Shown here piece after piece: positions 1-7,963 of a DNA stretch of 64,000 nt. Position 1 is the first letter of the stretch. Each line of letters starts with the position of its first letter. The notes under the pieces are model-generated. The model was given only the letters and a program-made list of their open reading frames with translations. It did no database searches and was not told the DNA's origin. Location of the stretch: NCBI GenBank assembly GCA_026387315.1, contig JAPLLY010000015.1, positions 1-64,000 of the forward strand, written 5' to 3'. The position numbers were made by a program, and so were the translations under genes. The stretch comes from Candidatus Omnitrophota bacterium (GTDB taxonomy: Bacteria > Omnitrophota > Gorgyraeia > Gygaellales > Profunditerraquicolaceae).

Positions 1-2
1 AG

Positions 3-206
3 CTCCAGAAAGCAGGGAAGTTAAGGGTAGAAAATAAGCAAAATGGAGTTATTGATGCCAATGTAAACGGCGCCGCTGTAACCCTTAAGCTTAAAAAAGT
101 CACAGATAATAAAACGCATATTGTTGTTTCAGCGCGTAAATTTGGATTGCCGCAACAAGAAATTAGCGCCGGAATTTTGTATCGGATTTCCGATGAACTT
201 AATTAA
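3..206 (+). CDS. C-terminal end of a DUF3568-like protein (partial)
   Basis: The reading frame is open from the window edge to a TAA at 204-206 and gives about 67 residues. The C-terminus contains ANVNGAAVTLKL and ends GILYRISDELN. Alternating beta-strand character followed by a final helix resembles the DUF3568 family of small, often lipid-anchored, envelope proteins. The start, and any signal peptide, lie outside the window, so the family assignment is tentative and no function is known. Confidence 0.5.
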   Translation, partial: LQKAGKLRVENKQNGVIDANVNGAAVTLKLKKVTDNKTHIVVSARKFGLPQQEISAGILYRISDELN

Positions 207-355
207 GCACAGAGGAAATTACCTCTCTAAAGTTGCAGTATTGGGCATATATTAAAGTAATCCCTATATATAAGCGTTATTTGGAATCAGAGAGGTTTTC
301 ACTCGGCTCATACGATAGGGACCCCATATTTTCCTATGCAGTAAGCTACAAAAAG
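207..355. other. Intergenic stretch, no gene seen
   Basis: Between the DUF3568-like stop and the hairpin at 356 there is no convincing ORF. A weak promoter-like TATATA lies near 265. The segment could be the 3' UTR of the upstream gene or an untranslated leader. I compared it with riboswitch consensus sequences I remember (c-di-AMP ydaO, c-di-GMP) and could not match any. Confidence 0.3.
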
Positions 356-384
356 TCCTCGACGGGAAACATGTCGGGGATTTT
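356..384 (+). terminator. Rho-independent terminator-like hairpin before kdpD
   Basis: TCCTCGAC (356-363) pairs with GTCGGGGA (373-380) with one T-G wobble, around a nine-base loop. TTTT follows. It lies just before the kdpD promoter and would end transcription arriving from upstream. Confidence 0.5.
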
Positions 385-387
385 GTC

Positions 388-415
388 TTGAGGCTGCCAA
401 TGATGGTAGTATGAT
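388..415 (+). promoter_or_regulatory. Predicted sigma70 promoter of kdpDE
   Basis: TTGAGG (388-393) and TATGAT (410-415) are separated by 16 bp. The predicted start near 422 gives a leader of about 15 nt before the ATG at 437. The -35 box is imperfect. Confidence 0.4.
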
Positions 416-436
416 ATTCTTTCGGAACTATTTAAT

Positions 437-1468
437 ATGCAAAAGACAATTACTCTGCGGAACAAAGTTTATCCCTACCTGATAAGCGTAGGACTTGTTT
501 TTGTTATGACCTTGTTGGGTGAGTTTATTAAAAGAAAACTTGAGCCGACAAATATCGTGATGCTTTATCTTTTGGCCGTAGTAATAGTTGCTATTCGTTG
601 GGGGCAGGGGCCTGCGATTATAACTGCAGTACTTAGCGTTCTGGTTTTTGATTTCTTTTTATTCCCGCCATATCTTACCCTTAATGTTCATGATTTTGAG
701 TATCTTTTTACCTTTGGGGGTTTTCTGGCAGTTGGTCTTATTGTGAGCACGCTTACTTCGAAAGTCAGAGCTCAAATTATTCAACGGCAAACAGAAAAAC
801 TTCATTCAGCGCTTTTAAACTCGATTTCTCATGATTTAAAAACACCGCTTGTATCGATCACCGGAGCATTGAGTGCTCTTTTGGATAATACATCAAAGCT
901 TAATGAACAACAAAAAAATGGGCTTTTGGAAACTGCCCGGGGAGAATCCGAGAGGTTGAATCACATAGTAAATAATATTCTGGATATGACGAGGTCTGAA
1001 TCCGGCGTATTGCGGATTTCTAAAAAGCCATGCGATTTGAGGGATTTTATAGGAGCTTGTTTTGAACAGCTAAAAGATAAGATAGGTAGTCGAAATATAA
1101 AAATAAACATTCCAAAACAGATGCCTGAAGTAAACGTAGATTTTCCGTATATGCTCAAGGCGTTCTCGAATGTTATCGATAATGCTTTAAAGTATTCTCC
1201 GGATGGTTCGGCGATTGAAATCGGAGCTTCTTGTATTGACCAAAAGGCGTGTATTTTTGTGCGGGATTATGGTTATGGAATTCCCAAGGAAGACCTGGGA
1301 CGTATTTTTAACAAGTTCTATCGGGTCCAGCGAGCTCAAAATGTATTGGGAACCGGTTTGGGGTTAAGTATTTCAAAAAATATTATTGAGGCTCATGGCG
1401 GCCAGATTAGCGCGGAAAGTGTTCTTGGTAAAGGCGCTACGTTTATTATAAAACTTCCCCTGGAGTAA
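437..1468 (+). CDS. kdpD: Short KdpD-type sensor histidine kinase
   Basis: This 343-residue membrane kinase probably senses potassium or turgor state and phosphorylates the response regulator encoded next. Residues about 10-105 form a DUF4118-like bundle of membrane helices. The H-box SISHDLKTPL puts the phospho-accepting histidine at H132. The N-box is around N245/N249, the G1 box DYGYGIP at 277-283 and the G2 box GTGLGL at 305-310. It matches only the C-terminal half of classical KdpD (about 900 residues): the N-terminal KdpD and USP domains are absent. No kdpFABC is in the window, but trkH follows kdpE, which suggests this pair controls Trk-type uptake here. That link is inference from gene order. 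Confidence 0.85.
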   Translation: MQKTITLRNKVYPYLISVGLVFVMTLLGEFIKRKLEPTNIVMLYLLAVVIVAIRWGQGPAIITAVLSVLVFDFFLFPPYLTLNVHDFEYLFTFGGFLAVGLIVSTLTSKVRAQIIQRQTEKLHSALLNSISHDLKTPLVSITGALSALLDNTSKLNEQQKNGLLETARGESERLNHIVNNILDMTRSESGVLRISKKPCDLRDFIGACFEQLKDKIGSRNIKINIPKQMPEVNVDFPYMLKAFSNVIDNALKYSPDGSAIEIGASCIDQKACIFVRDYGYGIPKEDLGRIFNKFYRVQRAQNVLGTGLGLSISKNIIEAHGGQISAESVLGKGATFIIKLPLE

Positions 1469-1475
1469 AAGCATA

Positions 1476-2177
1476 ATGGCAGAACAGAATAATTTAAGAA
1501 TTCTGGTTGTTGACGACGAAAAATCCATACGTAGTTTTCTTAAGACATCTCTTTCGGCGTACGGTTACGAGGTTTTTGAAGCAGCAAAAGGCAAAGAGGT
1601 TCTAACAGAGTCGGTTAGTGTCCATCCGGATGTTATCATTCTTGACTTAGGGCTCCCGGATATGGAGGGAAGAGAAGTCATTGTAAAAATCCGTAAAAGG
1701 ACAAAAACCCCGATAATCATTTTATCAGTAAGGGATGATCCGCTGGAGAAGATCGCCGCGCTTGATGCCGGAGCGGATGACTATCTTACCAAGCCTTTTT
1801 CTGTCGGAGAGTTGCTGGCGCGCTTGAAGGCGGTGATGAGGCGTCTTTTGCCTTTAGAAAAAGATCAAATCCTACGAACAGGCAAGCTTATGGTGGATAT
1901 TACTAACCGTCGGGTTACGGTCGAAGATAACCAGATTGATTTGTCTCCTACTGAATATGATACTCTCAAACTTTTTCTTTTAAACTCCGGTAAAGTTCTT
2001 ACGCACAAACAAATTCTGCGTGAGATTTGGGATAAAACAGAAGATTATGAAGGTATTTTACATCTTTTACGCGTAACGATGAGTAATTTGCGCGGCAAAA
2101 TTGAACCTAATCCGGATCGCCCTATGTACATCCTCACGGAGCCGGGCGTAGGCTACCGTTTAAGTTCCGATGATTAA
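1476..2177 (+). CDS. kdpE: KdpE-type response regulator (OmpR/PhoB class)
   Basis: This 233-residue cytoplasmic regulator is the partner of the kinase ending seven bases upstream, and its ribosome-binding GGAG lies in the kinase's last codons. The receiver domain spans residues about 7-118, with acidic pocket D13/D14, phospho-acceptor D57 (VIILDLGLPD) and K106. A winged-helix DNA-binding domain spans about 130-230 and ends PGVGYRL, as in KdpE. The OmpR-family assignment is secure. The KdpE label rests on similarity and on pairing with the DUF4118 kinase. Confidence 0.85.
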   Translation: MAEQNNLRILVVDDEKSIRSFLKTSLSAYGYEVFEAAKGKEVLTESVSVHPDVIILDLGLPDMEGREVIVKIRKRTKTPIIILSVRDDPLEKIAALDAGADDYLTKPFSVGELLARLKAVMRRLLPLEKDQILRTGKLMVDITNRRVTVEDNQIDLSPTEYDTLKLFLLNSGKVLTHKQILREIWDKTEDYEGILHLLRVTMSNLRGKIEPNPDRPMYILTEPGVGYRLSSDD

Positions 2178-2276
2178 ATCTTCGTTTTGACCTTTTTTTG
2201 ACTTGCCTTCTTTATCCGCCAGGCGTATCGTAATCCCATAGAATAAATATCAAAAATAAGTTGATTTTACATAGTG

Positions 2277-2303
2277 CCAGAGTGTTTCATTCTCTGGTTT
2301 TTT
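2277..2303 (+). terminator. Short terminator hairpin after kdpE
   Basis: CCAGAG (2277-2282) pairs with CTCTGG (2292-2297), followed immediately by six T. The stem is only 6 bp, so termination may be partial and leave trkH linked to kdpDE transcription. Confidence 0.55.
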
Positions 2304-2313
2304 GTTAAATGCT

Positions 2314-2433
2314 ATGAAGAAAATAACTATTTTTTATACTGTTACGCTGGGAATATTCTGGGAAGCGGTGTATGTAATGGTAATTATCGTTATAGGTTCA
2401 CTATTTGCGTTAGTCTTTCGGTATATACGATGA
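2314..2433 (+). CDS. Tiny membrane protein coupled to trkH
   Basis: This 39-residue ORF starts MKKITIFYTV and is almost entirely one hydrophobic helix (about residues 5-35), ending FRYIR. Its TGA (2431-2433) overlaps the ATG of trkH (2430-2432) as ATGA, which is typical of translational coupling. It is in a different frame from trkH. I do not recognise the sequence. By analogy with KdpF and other small subunits of ion transporters it may stabilise or regulate TrkH, but that is speculation. There is no strong ribosome-binding site. The alternative is that it is an upstream ORF that only sets TrkH translation. Confidence 0.5.
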   Translation: MKKITIFYTVTLGIFWEAVYVMVIIVIGSLFALVFRYIR

Positions 2434-3935
2434 TACTTAGGCCCCAAGTAAATGATATTAAGAACATCGGTTTTTATCTGGGAAGAATAATCCTCGGTAT
2501 TGGCCTGGTAATGTTTTTGCCGTTTATTACGGGGCTGGTTTTATTTAGAGAGCTTAATCCTGCTTTGGATTTCTTGATCAGCGCTAATATTGCTATATTT
2601 ACCGGCTTGGCTTTAAGCTGGCTGTGTAAAACAGATCAGGAGCTAAATACCGGCCAGGCAATGGTGGTGATTGCTCTTTCGTGGTTGGCGGCGATGGCGC
2701 TTAGCGCCATACCGTTATTATTAAGCGGCCATTATAAGTCGTTTCTGGACGCTTGTTTTGAAACCATGTCCGGTTTTACCACAACCGGGCTGACTCTGGT
2801 GCAGGATTTGGATCACCTTTCCCGAAGCCATAATTTATGGCGTCATTTAGGGCCTTTTCTGGGAGGGCAAGGGATCGCGATTATCGCGATTTCATTTTTG
2901 GTCAAAGGCGCTAGCGGGACGTTTAATCTGTATCTTGGGGAAGGGCGGGATGAAAAATTAGTCCCCAATGTTATTAACACCGCGCGGTTTATTTGGGTGA
3001 TTAGCCTAGTCTACTTAATTTTAGGGACCATTGCGTTAGGCCTGGTAGGGATATCTATTGGACTGGCGCCCCAAAGCGCGTTTTTTCACGGCGCCTGTAT
3101 TTTTATGGCCGGATTTGATACCGCGGGTTTTTCCCCGCAATCACCAAACATTCTTTATTATCACAGCCTGATCTATGAAATTGTCATAATTTTCTTTATG
3201 GTTATCGGCTCATTTAACTTTAATTTGCATTATCAAATCTGGAAGGGAAATTTTAAAGAAATTTGGAAGAATATCGAAACGCGGACCCTTTTGTTTGTGA
3301 TTATGATGGTTACTTTGATTACCATGGCTGGCTTGAGGCGCTGGGGTGTTTATTCGGATGGCTTGATACTTTTCCGCAAGGGATTTTTCCAGCTTATTTC
3401 CGGACAAACCACAACCGGCTACATGACGATATATGCGCAGCAGTTTATTAAGGAGTGGGGAAGTTTGGCGTTAACCGGGATAATCCTTGCTATGGCTTTG
3501 GGAGGTTGCGCTTGTTCTACGGCCGGGGGTATCAAAATGCTGCGCGTGGGAATTATCTATAAGGCATTCAGGCAAGATATAAAAAGAATGATGCTTTCGC
3601 CACACGCTGTCGTGGCGCAAAAATTTCAGCATATAAAAACGATGTTTATTGAAGATAAGCAGGTCCGGGCAGTTTTGATTGTTACTTTAGGGTATCTTTT
3701 CCTTTACGGATTAGGTACTCTTGTGGGTGTAGGTTTGGGATATCCTTTTTTGGAAGCTCTTTTTGAGTCAACCTCCGCGGCTGCTAATGTTGGGCTTTCC
3801 TGCGGGATAACCGATACCAGTATGCCGGCAATATTAAAAGTGACCTATATCATTGAAATGTGGGCGGGAAGGCTGGAGTTAATGTCGGTTTTTGCGTTAT
3901 TTGGTTTTTTTGTAGCTTTTGTGAAAGGTAAATGA
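2430..3935 (+). CDS. trkH: TrkH-family potassium uptake channel subunit
   Basis: This 501-residue inner-membrane protein has the four pore-loop repeats of the TrkH/KtrB family: SGFTTTGLT, MAGFDTAGFS, SGQTTTGYMT and AAANVGLSCG, each between hydrophobic helices. It conducts K+ and normally works with a cytosolic TrkA/KtrA RCK subunit, which is not in the window. The open frame extends 52 codons upstream to a GTG at 2274, but that stretch reads as non-coding. I chose the ATG at 2430 because it overlaps the stop of the upstream small ORF and begins a normal TrkH N-terminus. The kdpDE-like genes upstream suggest regulation by that pair. Confidence 0.88.
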   Translation: MILRPQVNDIKNIGFYLGRIILGIGLVMFLPFITGLVLFRELNPALDFLISANIAIFTGLALSWLCKTDQELNTGQAMVVIALSWLAAMALSAIPLLLSGHYKSFLDACFETMSGFTTTGLTLVQDLDHLSRSHNLWRHLGPFLGGQGIAIIAISFLVKGASGTFNLYLGEGRDEKLVPNVINTARFIWVISLVYLILGTIALGLVGISIGLAPQSAFFHGACIFMAGFDTAGFSPQSPNILYYHSLIYEIVIIFFMVIGSFNFNLHYQIWKGNFKEIWKNIETRTLLFVIMMVTLITMAGLRRWGVYSDGLILFRKGFFQLISGQTTTGYMTIYAQQFIKEWGSLALTGIILAMALGGCACSTAGGIKMLRVGIIYKAFRQDIKRMMLSPHAVVAQKFQHIKTMFIEDKQVRAVLIVTLGYLFLYGLGTLVGVGLGYPFLEALFESTSAAANVGLSCGITDTSMPAILKVTYIIEMWAGRLELMSVFALFGFFVAFVKGK

Positions 3936-4429
3936 AAGTGAAAAGTTTTTTCTTTTTCGCGATCTTGTGTTTGGTACTGCTTGTGGTTAGTTATAACTGC
4001 TATGCTCAGACATCTACGAGTTTGGAATTGATAAATAATGCCAAACAGTATGACGGTAAAACTATTAACTATAAAGGAGAGGTTATAGGAGATGTAATGA
4101 TCCGCCAAGATTACGCATGGCTGCAGGTGAATGATGGTATTATTGCAATCGGTATTTGGGCTCCTAAGACGATGATCCAAGATATTCTCTATGCCGGGAA
4201 TTATCATAAAAAAGGAGATATCGTAGAAGTTTCCGGGATATTTCATCGAAGCTGCTTAGAGCATGGGGGTGATTTGGATATTCATGCCTCTGAAATAAAG
4301 AAAATAACTTCGGGAAGTCCGGTTATTCAGCCTATCAGCAGAAAAAAAGCTTATTTTGGAGCCTATTCTTTAGTAATCGTTTTGTTATTTTATGCATTAA
4401 AAAAATTTTTTCAAAGTAGAAAGAAATAA
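3932..4429 (+). CDS. Secreted or membrane-anchored OB-fold protein, unknown role
   Basis: This 165-residue protein overlaps the end of trkH by ATGA (3932-3935). It has an N-terminal signal segment (about residues 3-25, ending near CYAQ). A small beta-barrel region (about 30-125, with YDGKTINYKGEVIG and GDIVEVSGIF) is typical of tRNA_anti-like OB folds. A C-terminal transmembrane helix (about 143-160) is followed by KKFFQSRKK. The domain probably faces the periplasm. OB folds of this type are often annotated as nucleic-acid binding, but an extracytoplasmic OB fold more likely binds a ligand or protein. No function can be assigned. Confidence 0.65.
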   Translation: MKVKSFFFFAILCLVLLVVSYNCYAQTSTSLELINNAKQYDGKTINYKGEVIGDVMIRQDYAWLQVNDGIIAIGIWAPKTMIQDILYAGNYHKKGDIVEVSGIFHRSCLEHGGDLDIHASEIKKITSGSPVIQPISRKKAYFGAYSLVIVLLFYALKKFFQSRKK

Positions 4430-4476
4430 GCAGACACTTTCCTGATTAGGATGAAAACTATTTAGTTGCATGTCTC

Positions 4477-4510
4477 AAGCGTCACGGCTTGTAACCGTGG
4501 CGCTTTTATT
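4477..4510 (+). terminator. Strong Rho-independent terminator
   Basis: AAGCGTCACGG (4477-4487) pairs with CCGTGGCGCTT (4495-4505) around a short loop, with a T-rich tail. It ends the kdpDE-trkH transcript before phoB. Confidence 0.8.
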
Positions 4511-4656
4511 TTGACCTATTTATAGAGAGGTCGCCCCTCTGTCGAATATTACTGTTTCTCCTTAGAAGGGGTGCCTTGGAATGTCATTGCTTTGTGGTTA
4601 ATTGTTTGATAAAATAATTAATCGTAAGAAATTGCTTAATGTTCCTAGGAGACAGA

Positions 4657-5349
4657 ATGAAGGAAACCATCCTAATTGTAGAAGATGAAAAAGATATAGT
4701 CAAGATGTTGGATTATAATTTAAAAAAAGAAGGGTATAAAACTTTAGTTGCCCATGATGGAGAAGATGCCCTGGATATGGCGAATACAAAACTACTGGAT
4801 CTTATTCTTCTGGATTTGATGTTGCCTGGAGTAGATGGCCTGGAAGTTTGTAAGGAGCTAAAATCAGAAAGAAAAACAGCATCCATTCCGGTCATTATGC
4901 TTACAGCAAAAAGCCAGGAATCGGATAAGATTGTAGGCCTGGAATTAGGCGCTGACGATTACGTGACTAAGCCTTTTAGCCCTAGAGAGCTTATTGCTCG
5001 GATAAAAGCAGTGCTTCGCCGCGGTAAAGAGAAAGAAAAGCTTCCTGAAGTTATAAAGATAGGAGGCCTGGGCCTGGATTTTTCTAAAATTGAGGTAACC
5101 GTAAAGAATAAGCCGGTTGAGCTTACTTCCAAGGAATTTGAACTTTTAAAAACTTTGATTAAAGCTAAAGGCAGAGTCTTGTCTCGAGATTACCTTTTGG
5201 ATAATATCTGGGGCTTTGACCACGCGATGGAAATTCAAACTCGCACCGTGGATGTGCATATTAGGACTTTGCGCAAGAAATTAAAATCCGCAGCAAAATA
5301 TATCGTTACTGTTAAAAATTATGGATATAGGTTTGAATATGAAGATTAA
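4657..5349 (+). CDS. phoB: PhoB-type response regulator
   Basis: This 230-residue cytoplasmic regulator activates phosphate-starvation genes once phosphorylated. It starts MKETILIVEDEKD. The receiver domain (about 3-118) contains LLDLMLPGVDG around the phospho-acceptor and TAKSQE, and ends at KPFSPRELIARI. A winged helix follows (about 130-228, with RTVDVHIRTLRKKL and a terminal YGYRF). An upstream in-frame ATG at 4639 exists, but AGGAG at 4647-4651 sits five bases before 4657, which I take as the start. The gene overlaps phoR and heads the phosphate locus. Confidence 0.9.
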   Translation: MKETILIVEDEKDIVKMLDYNLKKEGYKTLVAHDGEDALDMANTKLLDLILLDLMLPGVDGLEVCKELKSERKTASIPVIMLTAKSQESDKIVGLELGADDYVTKPFSPRELIARIKAVLRRGKEKEKLPEVIKIGGLGLDFSKIEVTVKNKPVELTSKEFELLKTLIKAKGRVLSRDYLLDNIWGFDHAMEIQTRTVDVHIRTLRKKLKSAAKYIVTVKNYGYRFEYED

Positions 5350-7101
5350 AAGTTTAAAATTAAAGTTAATCTTTTCTTATGTGTTTGTAATCTTATTTAC
5401 ATTTGGCCTAGTCGCGTTTTTCTTAGATAAGAATTTAGAAGAGAATTCCTTACGTGACCTTAAATCTTCTCTAGTTAATCAGGCGCAGTTAATTCAAAGC
5501 CAGTTATCTCCTAAGCCAATTATCCAGGCGGAAATACCCGCCTTGGAAACCCTAATTAAAAATTTAAGCTTAAAAATAAAATCTCGCATTACCATTGTGG
5601 ATACTAAAGGACAAGTTTTGGCCGATTCTCAGAAGTTGCTAAAAGATATTTCTGATATGGAGAATCACGCTGCCCGTCTGGAGATAAAATCAGCTTTGGC
5701 CGGTATGGTCGGGGAAGAGATACGTTATTCATCGACACTCAGAATTAATATGCTATACGTTGCAGTTCCAATTAAGTCTAAGGAAAACATAATCGGGGTT
5801 ATCCGATTAGCTTTACCCCTGGCGAATGTGGAGAAGATGCTAAAGGGTGTCAGAAACGCGATTATCTTCAGCATTATTTTTGCTTTGTCTATGGCCTTTG
5901 TTTTAGGCTCGTTAATTACATCAGGGATTATTAAACCGGTTAATAAGATTATTCGTGTTTCAAGGAAATTCTCTGCCGGAGATTTTTCGCATAAGATATA
6001 CTGTGACTCCAAGGATGAGATTGGCGAGTTAGCGGATACCCTGAATAAGATGGCTTCTGATATTGAAGAAAAGATTAAAGATGTCAGCAGCCAGAGCCAG
6101 CAACTAAAGGCTATTTTTAACAGCATGATTGAAGGGGTTATACTTACGGGCCGAAAAGGCCAGATAGTTTCTGTTAATCAGGCAATTGAGAGAATATTCC
6201 AAGTCGCGAAACATGACGTGGAAGGCAGGACATTCTTAGAGGCAATCCGCAATAACGATATTGCCGAAATTATTACCGAGGTACTTAACGCCGCCAAATC
6301 GGTTTCCAAAGAAATAACGCTTGTCTATCCGGTGCAGAGTATTTTTGAAGTTAACGCTGCTCCAATTTTTGAGAGTGGTTTTGTAAGCGGGTGCCTTGTG
6401 GTTATACATGATGTAACCGAAATAAGGCGTCTTGAGACAATGCGCCGTGATTTTGTGGCCAATGTTTCTCATGAATTAAAAACTCCGCTTACGGATTTGT
6501 GGAGACGCTTCTTGAAGGTGCTTTGGAAGATAAAGAAAATAATCGTGATTTTCTAAAGATAATTCAGGAGCACGCTGACCGGCTGGATAAGCTTGTAAAT
6601 GATCTATTATCATTGTCGCATCTTGAGTCAAAGGGAATAGTTATCGAAAAGAGTGAGTTTAACTTAAATGATCAGGTTAAAGAGGTGGTTGCAGGATTTA
6701 AGTCTCAGCTTAAAAGCAAAGGTATCGAAGTTACAAATCAATTGCCGAAAGAATTCATAATTAATGGTGGTAAGGATAGGGTGGAGCAGGTATTAGTTAA
6801 TCTGATTGATAATGCTATAAAGTTTAATAAAGATAAAGGTTCTATTAAAATATATAATCAGGATGATAGCGGTAATATAAAAGTTATAATTGAAGACTTT
6901 GGAATGGGTATTCCTCAAAAAGATATCTCGCGTATCTTTGAACGATTTTACCGTGTTGACCAAGCGCGCTCGCGTGAACTCGGCGGAACCGGCCTTGGGC
7001 TTTCTATTGTAAAGCATATTATCGAACTGCATAATGGCAGTGTTGGCGTAGAAAGTACCGAAGGCCTGGGCTCAAAGTTTTGGTTTATCCTTCCTAAATA
7101 G
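5339..7101 (+). pseudogene. phoR: PhoR-type phosphate sensor kinase, frameshifted
   Basis: The kinase is split over two frames: 5339-6556, then from about 6490 to 7101. Frame 1 carries a membrane helix (about residues 5-27), an extracytoplasmic loop, a second helix, HAMP, PAS and the H-box NVSHELKTPLT. It then runs into LWRRFL and stops. The other frame resumes as GFVETLLEGALED and supplies the N-box (LVNLIDNAIKFN), G1 box (EDFGMGIP) and G2 box (GTGLGL). PhoR proteins normally read KTPLT-S-I-K-G-F-V-E-T here, so about 10 bases appear missing next to 6492. Either the gene is truly broken, in which case PhoB lacks this partner, or the assembly has an error. The start at 5339 overlaps the phoB stop. 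Confidence 0.8.
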
Positions 7102-7119
7102 AAAACAACACTGCGAAAG

Positions 7120-7173
7120 TTTACTTACATTTTACTTACTCTTGAAGTAGATTTAATCTCTTCATTATATAAT
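7120..7173 (+). promoter_or_regulatory. Pho-box-like repeats and -10 before the porin gene
   Basis: TTTACTTACAT (7120-7130) is followed directly by TTTACTTACTC (7131-7141) and a weaker unit TTGAAGTAGAT (7142-7152), an 11-bp phase. A -10 box TATAAT lies at 7168-7173 and no good -35 box is present. PhoB/PhoP operators are direct repeats with 11-bp spacing that replace the -35, so PhoB activation of the next gene is the natural reading. Confidence 0.6.
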
Positions 7174-7211
7174 CCTTTTGAGGATAGAAAGAAAACAATT
7201 ATTCTAAAAAG

Positions 7212-7231
7212 CCTGCCTGCCGGCAGGCAGG
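7212..7231. repeat. Perfect palindrome abutting the porin Shine-Dalgarno
   Basis: CCTGCCTGCC/GGCAGGCAGG is a perfect 20-bp palindrome lying directly before GGAGAG and the ATG at 7240. The same core (18 bp) recurs at 49511-49528, directly before the tsf start. Confidence 0.85.
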
Positions 7232-7239
7232 GAGAGAAA

Positions 7240-7896
7240 ATGAAGAAGGCGATTTTTGTAGCAATCGGATTAACCTTTGTTTTAGCGGCAAGAGTTTATG
7301 CTTATGATGACGGAGATTTTCAGGTATGGAATACGGATATAGAGGAATATAAAATAAATAAGGATCTTAAAGTTGCCCTTGAGGAAGAGTTTCGCTGGGG
7401 AGGCAATGTTCATGAATTCTATTATCAGCACTATGATGTTGGGTTGTCTTATGCATTAAGCAAATGCTGGAGTATTGGAGGCGGGTACCGTCAGGTTTAT
7501 GAATTGAGCAAGGGTAAGTTTAAAATGGAGAACGAACCGTATTTAACTGCTACGTTGTTATTATCTAAAGGAGGGTTCACATTTGAAAGCCGCAATCGCC
7601 TAGAGTATAGGTATTTTGAATCTAAGGCTGATTCTGGCCGCTATCGCCATAAATTCACGCTCAAGTATCCTTTAAAGTTCGCGAAAATAGAAATTCAGCC
7701 TTTTGTGGCTGATGAAGTATTTTTTGGTTTTGGAGGGGCAAACCAGTTTAATCAAAATAGGCTATCTTCTGGTTTAGGGGTTAACCTTACCAAGAATATA
7801 AAGGCGGAAGTTTATTATATGCTGGTTACCGCTAAAAGCTCCGGCAAGTGGATTGATTCTAATGTATTAGGAACTAAACTAAAAATAGCGTTTTAA
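7240..7896 (+). CDS. DUF2490-type outer-membrane beta-barrel
   Basis: This 218-residue protein has a signal peptide (about residues 1-21, ending RVYA). The rest is a run of amphipathic strands with aromatic girdles (EEEFRWGG, LEYRYF, VYYMLV), ending in KLKIAF, a typical outer-membrane barrel C-terminus. It resembles DUF2490 porin-like proteins. It lies between phoR and pstS, and its promoter has Pho-box-like repeats. It is therefore plausibly a phosphate-starvation porin, though neither substrate nor channel activity can be read from the sequence. Confidence 0.65.
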   Translation: MKKAIFVAIGLTFVLAARVYAYDDGDFQVWNTDIEEYKINKDLKVALEEEFRWGGNVHEFYYQHYDVGLSYALSKCWSIGGGYRQVYELSKGKFKMENEPYLTATLLLSKGGFTFESRNRLEYRYFESKADSGRYRHKFTLKYPLKFAKIEIQPFVADEVFFGFGGANQFNQNRLSSGLGVNLTKNIKAEVYYMLVTAKSSGKWIDSNVLGTKLKIAF

Positions 7897-7898
7897 GA

Positions 7899-7937
7899 TT
7901 TTACACAGATTTTACATTAGTTTCATATAGGTATAAT
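7899..7937 (+). promoter_or_regulatory. Three-unit Pho box and -10 of pstS
   Basis: TTTTACACAGA (7899-7909), TTTTACATTAG (7910-7920) and TTTCATATAGG (7921-7931) form 11-bp direct repeats. They run straight into the -10 box TATAAT at 7932-7937. No conventional -35 box is seen. This is the architecture of a PhoB-activated promoter and fits the phosphate genes downstream. Confidence 0.7.
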
Positions 7938-7963
7938 ATAGATAGAATATTTTATAAATAAAA

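Noticed and set aside
207-436. Possible riboswitch (c-di-AMP ydaO type) upstream of kdpD
   Set aside because: Potassium genes are often ydaO-controlled, but the conserved ydaO segments could not be found. Only a terminator-like hairpin and a promoter are supported.
2274-2429. N-terminal extension of TrkH from a GTG at 2274
   Set aside because: The extra 52 residues read as non-coding, start inside a terminator hairpin and overlap a better small ORF. The ATG at 2430 fits TrkH.
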